DNA from: a virus
Length of the DNA stretch: 46,132 nt
IMG/VR virus record: IMGVR_UViG_3300030117_006500
Location: 1-46,132 of that record
Strand: one strand, 5' to 3'
This document shows, piece by piece, positions 17,501-24,246 of the stretch. A program made the position numbers and the translations under genes. The stretch's first letter is position 1, and the number at the start of each line of letters is the position of its first letter. The notes beneath the pieces are model-generated. The model was not told where the DNA came from, searched no databases, and saw only the letters and a list, made by a program, of their open reading frames with translations.

Positions 17501-18442
17501 GGGAAGGTTGGTTTAGGCACAACATCTCCAAATTCACTTTTGGATGTTCGTGGAGATATTAGTGCATCTTCTACCCTAAAAACAGATGGAGATACTGTCT
17601 TATCTAAAGATACAGTGTTTATCAAAGCATCAAATAACCGAATTGCTATTAATCATGATGATCCAAAAGCTACTATTCACCTATCGGAATCAAAAGCGCA
17701 CCCACAACCTCTAGCTGTACCTATGTTAAGAATTGATCACCCCGGTGATGCTAACAAACTATTGCAACAATCAATGTTTGTTGTTACTGGTGGCGTTCCT
17801 GATGACTTCTTTGAAGGCAGGGTGGGCATCAATACATCCGATCCAAATGGAGTATTGCATGTTAAGTCAAAGGAGGGGACGGAAACTATTTTTGCTGACG
17901 GCGGTAAAGTATGTATTGGTAACAACAATGCGTCATCCAAGTTCCAAGTTTATTCAAGTGACCAAAAGAATATTCTAAGAATTACAAACGCCCTAGATTC
18001 TGACAACCCCACAAACGTGTTCTATGTTTCCGGGTCAAATGATGGCCTTGGAGGTCGATTCGGGAGTGATGTAACCGGCAGTCATTTTAATGTTTCAGGT
18101 TCCACAACGCTTACAAATGTTAGCCTTAAAGGGTTTACAGGAGGCTACACTGGAAGCATAAGCGATGGCGCTTACAATGTAAAAGACACAGATTATATCT
18201 TGGGAGTTAGTACCGTTAGTAATACAGTACAAATTAACTTACCCGCAGTTGCTGGTACAGCAGGCCGAGTATTAATTATCAAAGATATTGGTGGCAATGC
18301 AAATAACAATAACATTACAATTGACGCGAATAGTTCTGAAACTATAGACAGTGCAACGAATAAGACAATCAGTGCGGCAAGCGGGTCTATGACTATATTC
18401 TCCAATGGAGCTGGCTGGTCAATAATAGGAGTTACAACATAG
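14591..18442 (+). CDS. Giant repeat-rich fibre-like virion protein
   Basis: This 1283-residue product is low in Lys/Arg and very rich in Gly, Ser, Thr and Asp. It contains many TGSSTL and ITGSSTL units and several NRVGI...P...LHV motifs, a pattern common in trimeric phage fibres and their adhesin-like shafts. A segment of about 100 residues occurs twice (see the repeat entries). The last 90 residues form a module (INLPAV...IIKDIGGNANNNNITID...ETIDS...NGAGW) also found at the ends of the next two proteins. The gene sits between prohead protease and scaffold genes, so head-attached fibres are as likely as tail fibres. Receptor binding or capsid decoration is inference. GGAG lies 7 bases before the ATG. 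Confidence 0.75.
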   Translation: MPDYGWAYINLNVLQSNLGTTGSVCFKVNDTTISGTSAFIYATASHKVGIGINPPGNPVARVLPAYQLDVSASAGEATAARFIGDVIVSGNLSADQIIAATIVSSSHLVVSDNVIGLGLGSSSAETGSVGDRGFILGLAGNNNQAIIWDQSSGSFVIGKVGAQGPERTSFDIPDTNLSTVKAGAITGSVGLSGSIGLFGSLTVRDNTVANVAGTPSNNQVATFADADTIQGEGNLTFDGSTLTVAGAITGSSTLRVHGNVTASHTLFVEQATNRVGINASPPLGDLHVKSSGGDALFIKSGGVTVGSADDPNAQLYVNAENNKMLQVRYSGGGGQECLFVSGSGKVGVNTTAPEHTLSVTGTLGVRDSITGSSTLTIAGAITGSSTLTIGGDTLLSNQTMFIDASANRVGISTTVPEHTLSVTGTLGVSSNATVSGDLQVVGALYGGSPLSISGSSPSAGALEVTGSTTMSGSGDVLIVTGSISVSGSSPAITLTSGDLIVSAGDVYVASKIIHDGDTDTFINFTDDDINFQAGGVNFLDLTEDDSQDEVTFNEGGVDIDFRVETADESHMLFIEGSSNRMSIGDSTNSPAATLEITNHASAGATGVPLVQLNNNDTDKQCLDINAGNIDANVVNITANDVTTARVLAIGADGLTTGNALYVDDNSGDTGTRNTALIIQNHTGAINAKALAIQSDGGVTGVKLDKNYSDTAEASVVGLDIDWDKTGASTTNNTMFGIQLDMDNTTATNGNNTMTGLQVTPTLTHAADAGTPKVKGAVITATGGTNGTSTATGMELTATGADTNEGLVINCADGGKDLKIVSSADTGDFFQIETTTHGATTITTVDDDATAADLTFTIDGDITLDPAGGDVFVDGNVSGSAILRIHGDITGSDTLYVERATNRVGVNASPPLGELHVRSDGSDALFVKQGNVSIGSTDTNAQLYVNAQNDNMFQVRHSGGGGTECFFVSGSGKVGLGTTSPNSLLDVRGDISASSTLKTDGDTVLSKDTVFIKASNNRIAINHDDPKATIHLSESKAHPQPLAVPMLRIDHPGDANKLLQQSMFVVTGGVPDDFFEGRVGINTSDPNGVLHVKSKEGTETIFADGGKVCIGNNNASSKFQVYSSDQKNILRITNALDSDNPTNVFYVSGSNDGLGGRFGSDVTGSHFNVSGSTTLTNVSLKGFTGGYTGSISDGAYNVKDTDYILGVSTVSNTVQINLPAVAGTAGRVLIIKDIGGNANNNNITIDANSSETIDSATNKTISAASGSMTIFSNGAGWSIIGVTT
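15339..15640 (+). repeat. Internal repeat, copy 1 in the giant fibre gene
   Basis: This roughly 300-base segment encodes a unit of about 100 residues running from GSSTLRVHGN through ATNRVGINASPPLG and NAQLYVNAENN to VSGSGKVGVN. It corresponds to copy 2 at 17220-17520. Protein similarity is high, while many synonymous sites differ. Confidence 0.8.
17220..17520 (+). repeat. Internal repeat, copy 2 in the giant fibre gene
   Basis: This is the second copy of the unit at 15339-15640, read as GSAILRIHGD, ATNRVGVNASPPLG, NAQLYVNAQND and VSGSGKVGLG, with one codon fewer in the middle. The two copies lie about 1.88 kb apart in the same frame. Confidence 0.8.
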
Positions 18443-18446
18443 CACG

Positions 18447-18902
18447 ATGGCACGAGGTAGGGCAAAATATAGAGCTATGAGTCCAGTTGTTACTGGAGAG
18501 GGTTTTGCAAAGCCAGCCAATGCGTCCATCCCAGGCTTAGACTTCTTTGAACCAATTAAGTTCGTAGACCCACAAACAACTACTGAGGCTGCACCTGTTG
18601 ATGAAGCATCGAAGCTTATTACATATTCATCCAACACTTCACTAACAAATGAAGATCATTTTGTTGGAGTGGATACTAGTGCAAGTGCTGTAACAATCAC
18701 TTTACCTGCGTTGAACACCATTAGTTCTGGGAAACAATTGGTGATAAAGGATGAAGGTGGAAATGCGGGCAACAACAATATTACAATAAGACCAGCTGTT
18801 TCTGATGGTGCTACGATAGATGGCAACCAAACTGTAGAAATAGTTTCAAACTTTGGTGCACTAAATCTCTACTATAATGGTAGCGGGTGGCACATCTATT
18901 AA
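18447..18902 (+). CDS. Small fibre-module protein, paralogue of neighbouring fibre C-termini
   Basis: The 151-residue product starts four bases after the stop of the giant fibre gene. Its N-terminal 55 residues (GFAKPANASIPGLDFFEPIK) look like a flexible attachment arm. The remaining part, from TSLTNEDHFVGV to NGSGWHIY, is nearly a whole copy of the C-terminal module of both flanking fibre-like proteins: ITLPAL, then LVIKDEGGNAGNNNITI, then TIDG and IVSNFGALNLYYNGSGW. A free-standing module could cap fibres, decorate the capsid or act as an assembly factor. It is followed by a 112-base gap with a terminator-like hairpin. The family name is unknown to me. Confidence 0.65.
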   Translation: MARGRAKYRAMSPVVTGEGFAKPANASIPGLDFFEPIKFVDPQTTTEAAPVDEASKLITYSSNTSLTNEDHFVGVDTSASAVTITLPALNTISSGKQLVIKDEGGNAGNNNITIRPAVSDGATIDGNQTVEIVSNFGALNLYYNGSGWHIY

Positions 18903-18962
18903 CATAAATTTAACAAAAATATTTAAATCTATTCCTCGATAGCCCGTCTATATACCATTGCC

Positions 18963-18992
18963 AGGTCTGGGGTTCGCCTTAGATCTTTTTTT
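18963..18992 (+). terminator. Terminator-like hairpin with T-tract
   Basis: AGGTCT pairs with AGATCT (one G-U pair) around a 12-base loop and is followed directly by seven T. It lies in the 112-base gap between the small fibre-module gene and the highly biased fibre gene. The stem is short, so termination may be partial. The remaining sequence of the gap is AT-rich. Confidence 0.5.
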
Positions 18993-18999
18993 AACTCAT

Positions 19000-19006
19000 A
19001 GGAGGG
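19000..19006 (+). promoter_or_regulatory. Strong ribosome binding site AGGAGGG deciding the start at 19015
   Basis: AGGAGGG lies 8 bases before ATG 19015 and sets this start over an upstream in-frame extension from 18958. A very similar leader, AAGGAGGGTTTTT, precedes the gene at 24247, suggesting a shared strong-expression leader. Confidence 0.75.
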
Positions 19007-19014
19007 TTTTTTTA

Positions 19015-21030
19015 ATGGCTTATAAAACTATTATCGGTACGATGAAGACTGCCGGTACTCTCGATATTTCCTCTGGTGATATCGATCTAGCAGCGGGTTC
19101 TGTTGACAATGCAGACCTTGCTGGCTCTATTGCTAACTCCAAGCTAGCAAATTCTTCCGTTACGGTTACTGCCGGTGACGGCCTCTCTGGTGGCGGCTCT
19201 GTCTCTCTTGGCGGATCTGTATCTGTCGCCGTTGATCTTAACGAGCTAACTGCTGCTACGCTAGCTGTCGACGAAGACTTCATTGTTTTTATCGATAACG
19301 ACGGCAATGCCTCTCGCAAGGAGGCTTTCTCCGACGCAATTTCCGCTGTTGCAAAAAGCAACTATGGTCTTGCCGCTGGTTCTGGACAATTGGCTCTTTC
19401 CTCTTCCGCCATGCCTGACGGTACCGTTGCTGTCGCATCTGACAAGTTTATCTTCTTTGATGCTGATGGTTCACCCAAGTCTGAGGCAGTAGCCGATCTC
19501 GCTGACGCATTCGCTGGTGACGGCCTCCAGGCCTCTTCTGGCGTTCTAGCTCTTAAGCTTGAGAGCAACACCGGCCTTGTCGTCTCTGGCGATAAGCTTC
19601 AGATCTCCGGATCCGCTCTAGGCGCCGGCGCTCCTACCCTTAACAAGGATACTTTCATGTATTTCAAAGAGGATGGTTCTGTAAAGCAAGAGTCCTTCGC
19701 TGACTATGCTACTGCCATCGCTGGTGACGGCCTTGCTGCTTCTGCTGGTGTCCTCGCTGTTGGCGTTGACGACAGCACCGTTGAGCTAGACTCTGATGCT
19801 CTTCGTGTCAAGGCTGCTGGTATTAACGTGTCTCACCTCAACGCCGCAGTTGCTGGTGATGGCCTCTCTGGTGGTGCAGGTTCTGCTCTAGCTCTAGACC
19901 TTAACGAGCTAACCGCTGCTGCTGTTGCAGTCGGCGCTGATAGCATCGCCATCATTGATGCCGATGACAACAGCTCCAAGAAGGAGAGCATTGCCGATCT
20001 CGTCACTGCCATGGCTGGTGATGGCCTAGAGGCTTCCTCTGGCGTTCTTGCTATCAAACTTGAGAGCAATGCTGGTCTAGCCATTGATGGCGATAAGCTC
20101 CAGATCACTGGTTCTGCCCTAGGTGCTGGCGCTCCCACCCTTAACAAGGACGGCTTCATGTACTTCAAGGAGGACGGCTCTGTCAAGCAAGAGAGCTTTG
20201 CTGATTATGCTACTGCAATTGCTGGCGATGGTCTTGCTGCCTCCGCTGGTGTTCTTGCTGTTGGTGTTGACGATAGCTCCATTGAGCTTAACTCTGACGC
20301 CCTCCGTGTGAAGGCTTCTGGTGTCACCAACGCAATGCTCGCTGGTTCCATCGCGAACGCCAAGCTTGCTAACAGCACAATCACTGTTGGTAGTACCTCT
20401 ACAGCCTTGGGCGGTACGACTACTGCTTTCTCTGGCCTAACCGGTCTTGACTTCACCGCTGCTAACGCCAGCATTGCTGCTAGCCTAGGTGCAAACACCC
20501 TAACCATCGGTGGTGCCGCTTCACACGTCAGAATTGCTGGCGACCTTGAGGTCGTTGGTTCACTTGACACTGTTAGCGCCACAGAGCTTAAGGTTGAGGA
20601 TCTAACCATTCAGTGCGCGAGTGGCTCTGCCAACTCTTCCGCTTCTAATGGTGCTGGTCTAAAGATTGATGGTGCTGATGCCAGCTTCCTATGGAGCCAC
20701 GCTGGCCAGTTCATGGAAGTGAACGAGGACACTAAGCTTAATGGTCTGACAGCTGCACTCGCTGCTATCACCAGTGACACCACTCTAACCCAGAATCACT
20801 TCTTGGTCAAGGTTACTACCTCTGGTGGTGCCGTTACAGTGACTCTACCCAGCAGCATGCCTACTGGTAAGGTCTTCGTGATCAAGGACGCTGGCGCTGC
20901 TAGCACCAACGCTATCACAATCGATACCGCTGGTTCAGAGACCATTGATGGTGCCGCGAGCATCCAGATTATCTCTAACTTTGGTGCTGCGAACCTTATG
21001 TTTGATGGCTCTAACTACCTAGTCTGGTAA
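19015..21030 (+). CDS. Abundant repeat-containing fibre-like virion protein
   Basis: The 671-residue product is Ala/Gly/Ser/Asp-rich and built from repeated units containing AGDGL.ASSGVLA, GAGAPTLNKD, FMYFKEDGSVKQESFADYAT and DSDALRVKA. A block of 167 residues is present twice in tandem (501-base period). The last 85 residues are the module shared with the two preceding genes (VTLPSS, FVIKDAGAAS, ETIDGA, IISNFGAANLMFDG). Codon use differs from most neighbours: C-ending codons, CTA/CTT leucine and GGT/GGC glycine prevail, as in the capsid gene. With the strong ribosome binding site and downstream terminator, this suggests very high expression. A capsid-decorating or fibre-shaft protein is inferred. 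Confidence 0.7.
   Translation: MAYKTIIGTMKTAGTLDISSGDIDLAAGSVDNADLAGSIANSKLANSSVTVTAGDGLSGGGSVSLGGSVSVAVDLNELTAATLAVDEDFIVFIDNDGNASRKEAFSDAISAVAKSNYGLAAGSGQLALSSSAMPDGTVAVASDKFIFFDADGSPKSEAVADLADAFAGDGLQASSGVLALKLESNTGLVVSGDKLQISGSALGAGAPTLNKDTFMYFKEDGSVKQESFADYATAIAGDGLAASAGVLAVGVDDSTVELDSDALRVKAAGINVSHLNAAVAGDGLSGGAGSALALDLNELTAAAVAVGADSIAIIDADDNSSKKESIADLVTAMAGDGLEASSGVLAIKLESNAGLAIDGDKLQITGSALGAGAPTLNKDGFMYFKEDGSVKQESFADYATAIAGDGLAASAGVLAVGVDDSSIELNSDALRVKASGVTNAMLAGSIANAKLANSTITVGSTSTALGGTTTAFSGLTGLDFTAANASIAASLGANTLTIGGAASHVRIAGDLEVVGSLDTVSATELKVEDLTIQCASGSANSSASNGAGLKIDGADASFLWSHAGQFMEVNEDTKLNGLTAALAAITSDTTLTQNHFLVKVTTSGGAVTVTLPSSMPTGKVFVIKDAGAASTNAITIDTAGSETIDGAASIQIISNFGAANLMFDGSNYLVW
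19493..20340 (+). repeat. Tandem 501-base (167-residue) repeat in the fibre-like gene
   Basis: Matching landmarks fall 501 bases apart: the GCCGATCTCG segment at 19493 and 19994, and the LGAGAPTLNKD segment beginning near 19618 and 20119. The protein repeats are nearly identical, but synonymous codons differ at many positions. Two partial units flank the pair. Confidence 0.85.
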
Positions 21031-21054
21031 TTTAAGCTATCACTTAGCTTGGGG

Positions 21055-21084
21055 GGGCGTCCATTTGGGCGCCCTTCTTTTTTT
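21055..21084 (+). terminator. Rho-independent terminator after the fibre-like gene
   Basis: GGGCGTCC pairs with GGGCGCCC (8 bp, one G-T) around the loop ATTT, followed by TTCTTTTTTT. It lies 25 bases after the stop at 21030 and separates the fibre unit from the scaffold-capsid unit. A CTATTTAT motif follows 22 bases later. Confidence 0.9.
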
Positions 21085-21105
21085 GGACTTTAAAGCAGCA
21101 AAGCA

Positions 21106-21113
21106 CTATTTAT
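21106..21113 (+). promoter_or_regulatory. CTATTTAT motif, candidate late promoter element
   Basis: The octamer lies between the terminator at 21055-21084 and the scaffold gene, 49 bases before its ATG. A unit beginning here, directly after a terminator, would need its own promoter, which strengthens the case for this repeated motif. Confidence 0.45.
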
Positions 21114-21161
21114 CATTGATACAATACGTATATCACTGAGTTTTCTAATAGGAGATTATAA

Positions 21162-22265
21162 ATGTCATCAATGCTGGAACAAGCAATAGTGGATGCAGCA
21201 GCATTAAAGGAAGCCGCTTTAAAGAATGCTGAGGCTGCTATTATAGAAAAATATGCACCTGAAATCAAGAGTGCGGTTGACTCTTTGCTTGAGCAAGAAT
21301 TAGGACTTGACACAGGCATGGAGGAGGCAGGCCAAGAAGCTTCCGCCACAGAAGATGAAGAAGACATGGTTGAGGCCCCTGCTGCATTTTTAGAAGATTT
21401 GGGTGGGAATCCAAAAAACGGAGAAAATGTTGAGCTAGAGCTTACACTAGAGGCCCTTACAGAGATGGCCAAAGAACTCACAACAGAAGAAGAGGATGAA
21501 ACCCTGGAGGAAGGCGAAGAGGAAGTCCTTGAAGAGGACGAGGAAACTCTAGAAGAGGTGGACGCTGATGATCTTGCTGTCGTAGATGGCCCAGGAAAGG
21601 GCAAAAAAAACTTTAGTATCACCAGAAGTGGAAAGATGGTAAATAACCCTATGGAGGAATCCACTGAATCTGATGATGTCATTCTTGATCTTGACGAAGA
21701 TGACATTACAAAACTAGTCGAAGAGCTTGTTGTTGACATTTCACCTCAAAAGAGCGGGTGGGCCGGAACACCGGAAGAAATTATGAAATATAATGAAGAG
21801 CTAGCACTAGCTCAAGCCGCCGCCACAGAGGCTAGAGAAGAAAACGAAGAGCTAAGGAAAGCCGTTGAAGAACTTTCCGAATCCAAAGAACGCCTTAGTG
21901 GATCTAATAAGATCCTTAAGGAGACAGTTATGAAAATGAAAAACGCATTTGACGAAATGAGTGTTTCAAACGCAAAACTGTTGTATACGAATCGTATTTT
22001 GAGTAGCCCCTCCTTGAATGAGCGACAAAAAGAAAAAATTGTTGAAGCTATATCCAAAGCCGGTTCGGTAAATGAAGCGAAGGTCATTTATGAGACACTT
22101 CAAAGCACGGGGGGCGCAGCGGGCAAAAAACCGATGCCAAAATCCCTAAGCGAAGCGATTGAAAGATCTTCATCTACTGTTCTTCCCAGACGTCAGTCTG
22201 AAAGAAGAACTGCCGATACTGCTATTGACAGATTGCAAATTCTTGCAGGTATTAAACATAAATAA
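21162..22265 (+). CDS. Prohead scaffold / core protein (T4 gp22-like)
   Basis: The 367-residue product is rich in Glu and helical. It has an N-terminal helix (SMLEQAIVDAAALKEAALKN), a strongly acidic stretch (about residues 95-135), and a long coiled coil (about 205-270) followed by a basic C-terminus ending ILAGIKHK. These features and its position directly before the major capsid gene match T4 gp22, the core that shapes the prohead and is degraded by the gp21 protease. No catalytic motif is present. AGGAGA lies 7 bases before the ATG. It is separated by 23 bases from the capsid gene, whose ribosome binding site lies in the gap. Confidence 0.8.
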   Translation: MSSMLEQAIVDAAALKEAALKNAEAAIIEKYAPEIKSAVDSLLEQELGLDTGMEEAGQEASATEDEEDMVEAPAAFLEDLGGNPKNGENVELELTLEALTEMAKELTTEEEDETLEEGEEEVLEEDEETLEEVDADDLAVVDGPGKGKKNFSITRSGKMVNNPMEESTESDDVILDLDEDDITKLVEELVVDISPQKSGWAGTPEEIMKYNEELALAQAAATEAREENEELRKAVEELSESKERLSGSNKILKETVMKMKNAFDEMSVSNAKLLYTNRILSSPSLNERQKEKIVEAISKAGSVNEAKVIYETLQSTGGAAGKKPMPKSLSEAIERSSSTVLPRRQSERRTADTAIDRLQILAGIKHK

Positions 22266-22271
22266 ATTAAT

Positions 22272-22282
22272 AAGGAGGTGAT
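22272..22282 (+). promoter_or_regulatory. Near-perfect Shine-Dalgarno AAGGAGGTGAT of the capsid gene
   Basis: This 11-base stretch is complementary to the full 3' end of bacterial 16S rRNA and lies with ideal spacing before ATG 22289. It is the strongest ribosome binding site I noticed in the window and fits the need for very high capsid protein synthesis. Confidence 0.85.
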
Positions 22283-22288
22283 ACTTTT

Positions 22289-24079
22289 ATGTCTGTTTTA
22301 AATAAATTAACTGAAGGTATCGTTAACCGTGATCTAAAGAAGGAAGGCGCTGCTCTTCTCTCCAAGTGGGAAAAGACTGGTCTTCTCGAAGGTCTCGAAA
22401 ACGATAACCAAAAAAATGGCATGGCTCGTCTATTAGAGAACCAAGCCAAAGAACTACTACGTGAGGCCAGCACAATGTCTGGTGGTGACGTTGAGGGTTT
22501 TGCTGCTGTAGCATTCCCGATCGTTCGTCGCGTATTCGGTGGTCTCATTGCTAACGATCTTGTGTCCGTGCAACCCATGAGCCTACCTTCCGGTCTAATC
22601 TTCTTCCTAGACTTTACATATACTATGACGAAGCTAGGAAATGCTGCCGGCACATCACTATACGGCGGCGGCGTTGTTGGACGTGAGTTGACGGGTGGTG
22701 TTAACCTTTCTTCTGGATCTAATCCAGAGAGAGGCTTCTACGCTCTAAACAATGGTTATTCCGCAGCCACGGGATCATTTGTGAATATGCACGTTGTTCT
22801 CCAATCTTCAGGTACTGTTGGTCTAGGAGGAGTTCCCAACTTCGGAGCTGGTGCTCGACCTGGTTGGATTCACGCCAGTAGTAGTACCAACAAGTATGCT
22901 CTTGAGAGAATGCTTCAATTCGATGCTGATTTGACCAGTGGCTCTGCATTCTGCATAGGCACCATCGCCAAGTCTAACTTCGTGACAGCAAACGGAACTT
23001 CGTTTGACTTTGATAACTTGATTGCACTTGACACTGATCCGTTGAGCCCTCTCCCTGGTGGTAGACTTGTTCGTCGCCTAACCCGTGAGGACCCCAACAA
23101 TTCAGACAACATTATTCTCACTTTTGAGGCTTACGCTGAACCCGGAGACACAACCGCAGCTGCCTTAGCTTTGGCTGTTGCTCGAAATGCGACTACCTTC
23201 CATGGCCCCATTGTTGATCAATTCAATGGCCGAAGTGCCGCTGATGATGCACAGGGTGCTGTCGTTGGTGCTGTCGATTGGGCATTAGAGAACAACGCCA
23301 ATATCCCCGAGATTAACATCAAGGTGGATAGTGTCGCTGTTACGGCTGTCACCAAGAAGCTCAAGGCCAAGTGGACCCCTGAGCTTGGTCAAGACCTTAA
23401 CGCCTATCATAACCTAGACGCTGAGGTTGAGCTTACAAGCATCCTATCTGAGCAAATTGCACTAGAGATTGATCGCGAGATTCTCACCGATCTAATCCGT
23501 GGTGCTGAGGCTGGTACGCTTTACTGGTCACGCGCACCTGGATTGTTTGTCGATCGTGAAACAGGTGAAGAAATCGGTCAGTCTTCTGCTGCCCCTGACT
23601 TCACAGGCACTGTTTCTGAGTGGTATGAGACCCTTCTAGAGACAATTAATGACGTCTCTGCTCGTATCCATCGTAAGACTCTACGTGGTGGCGCTAACTT
23701 CATCGTCTGCGGACCAGAAGTTGCTGCCATTCTTGAGTTTACCGCTGGATTCCGTGCTGCCGTCACAGTCGGAGAGGATCGTGGAACAGCCGGTGCGGTT
23801 AGAACTGGAACACTTTCTAAGAAGTTGGATGTCTATGTTGACCCCTACTTCATTCGTAACGTGATCCTAGTTGGACGTAGAGGCGGAAGCTTCCTAGAGA
23901 GCGGATATGTTTACGCTCCCTATGTCCCGCTACAAGTCACTCCCACCATCTTCGGTGTCGAGGACTTCGTACCCCGTAAGGGCGTGATGACACGCTACGC
24001 TAAGAAGATGGTCCGTCCTGATATGTACGGTCTAGTCATCTGCCGTGGCCTAGTTGGCGAGGCTGGTGCAACCAGCTAA
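22289..24079 (+). CDS. Major capsid protein (T4 gp23-like)
   Basis: The 596-residue product carries the T4-family N-terminal signature: LLENQAKELLREAST, then AFPIVRRVFGGLIANDLVSV and QPMSLPSGLIFFLDF. Residues 100-600 form the HK97-type capsid fold, ending in YAKKMVRPDMYGLVICRGL. Proteolysis by the gp21-like protease is expected. LRE followed by Ala (Glu59/Ala60) resembles the T4 cleavage site consensus of Leu/Ile-X-Glu and lies close to the T4 position (65); this is inference. Codon use is strongly biased, and the gene is bracketed by a perfect ribosome binding site and a strong terminator, fitting the most abundant virion protein. It is somewhat longer than T4 gp23 (521). Confidence 0.96.
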   Translation: MSVLNKLTEGIVNRDLKKEGAALLSKWEKTGLLEGLENDNQKNGMARLLENQAKELLREASTMSGGDVEGFAAVAFPIVRRVFGGLIANDLVSVQPMSLPSGLIFFLDFTYTMTKLGNAAGTSLYGGGVVGRELTGGVNLSSGSNPERGFYALNNGYSAATGSFVNMHVVLQSSGTVGLGGVPNFGAGARPGWIHASSSTNKYALERMLQFDADLTSGSAFCIGTIAKSNFVTANGTSFDFDNLIALDTDPLSPLPGGRLVRRLTREDPNNSDNIILTFEAYAEPGDTTAAALALAVARNATTFHGPIVDQFNGRSAADDAQGAVVGAVDWALENNANIPEINIKVDSVAVTAVTKKLKAKWTPELGQDLNAYHNLDAEVELTSILSEQIALEIDREILTDLIRGAEAGTLYWSRAPGLFVDRETGEEIGQSSAAPDFTGTVSEWYETLLETINDVSARIHRKTLRGGANFIVCGPEVAAILEFTAGFRAAVTVGEDRGTAGAVRTGTLSKKLDVYVDPYFIRNVILVGRRGGSFLESGYVYAPYVPLQVTPTIFGVEDFVPRKGVMTRYAKKMVRPDMYGLVICRGLVGEAGATS

Positions 24080-24102
24080 TCACTGATTAGTCAAAAAATA
24101 GT

Positions 24103-24144
24103 AAAACCCTCAGTTCTTTTCGGAGAGCTGAGGGTTTTGTCTTT
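24103..24144 (+). terminator. Rho-independent terminator after the capsid gene
   Basis: CCCTCAGTTCT pairs with AGAGCTGAGGG (11 bp, one G-T), extended by flanking A4/T4, around a short TTTCGG-type loop and followed by TTTTGTCTTTAT. It lies 23 bases after the capsid stop and should strongly end transcription there. Confidence 0.93.
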
Positions 24145-24151
24145 ATATAAT

Positions 24152-24159
24152 CTATTTAT
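24152..24159 (+). promoter_or_regulatory. CTATTTAT motif, candidate late promoter element
   Basis: The octamer follows the capsid terminator immediately and precedes the structured leader of the gene at 24247. The preceding TTTATATAA resembles the TTTATAAAC found before the copies at 24869 and 27934. Confidence 0.45.
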
Positions 24160-24175
24160 CAGTGTGTAGTTACTA

Positions 24176-24193
24176 GGTGGGTTAAAACTCACC
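24176..24193 (+). other. Leader hairpin upstream of the gene at 24247
   Basis: GGTGGGT pairs with ACTCACC (7 bp, one G-T) around the loop TAAA. The descending CTCAC arm can instead pair with GTGAG at about 24207-24211, so two exclusive folds are possible. It is in the 5' leader about 55 bases before the start codon. It may stabilise the mRNA or be regulatory. Confidence 0.4.
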
Positions 24194-24246
24194 CCCGTCT
24201 TGCTTAGTGAGGCGCGGACATGATTATAAAAGGAGGGTTTTTAACT

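Noticed and set aside
15574-17625. Several long open frames on the minus strand across the fibre genes
   Set aside because: They are shadows of Gly/Ser/Thr-rich coding sequence, have no ribosome binding sites and low-complexity products; the + strand frame explains the region fully.
18970-18982. GGTTCG sequence resembling a tRNA T-loop
   Set aside because: No acceptor stem, anticodon arm or CCA end can be formed around it; the sequence is better explained as the loop of a terminator-like hairpin.
18958-19014. N-terminal extension of the fibre-like gene starting at 18958
   Set aside because: It would translate the terminator-like hairpin and the Shine-Dalgarno sequence; ATG 19015 is well placed.
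21113-21739. 208-residue minus-strand open frame
   Set aside because: It is Ser-rich only because it reads the Glu/Asp-rich scaffold gene backwards; no start signals or family features.
24220-24246. Upstream in-frame ATG at 24220 as start of the capsid-associated gene
   Set aside because: It lies before, not after, the AAAGGAGGG site and would add residues encoded by that site itself; ATG 24247 has ideal spacing.
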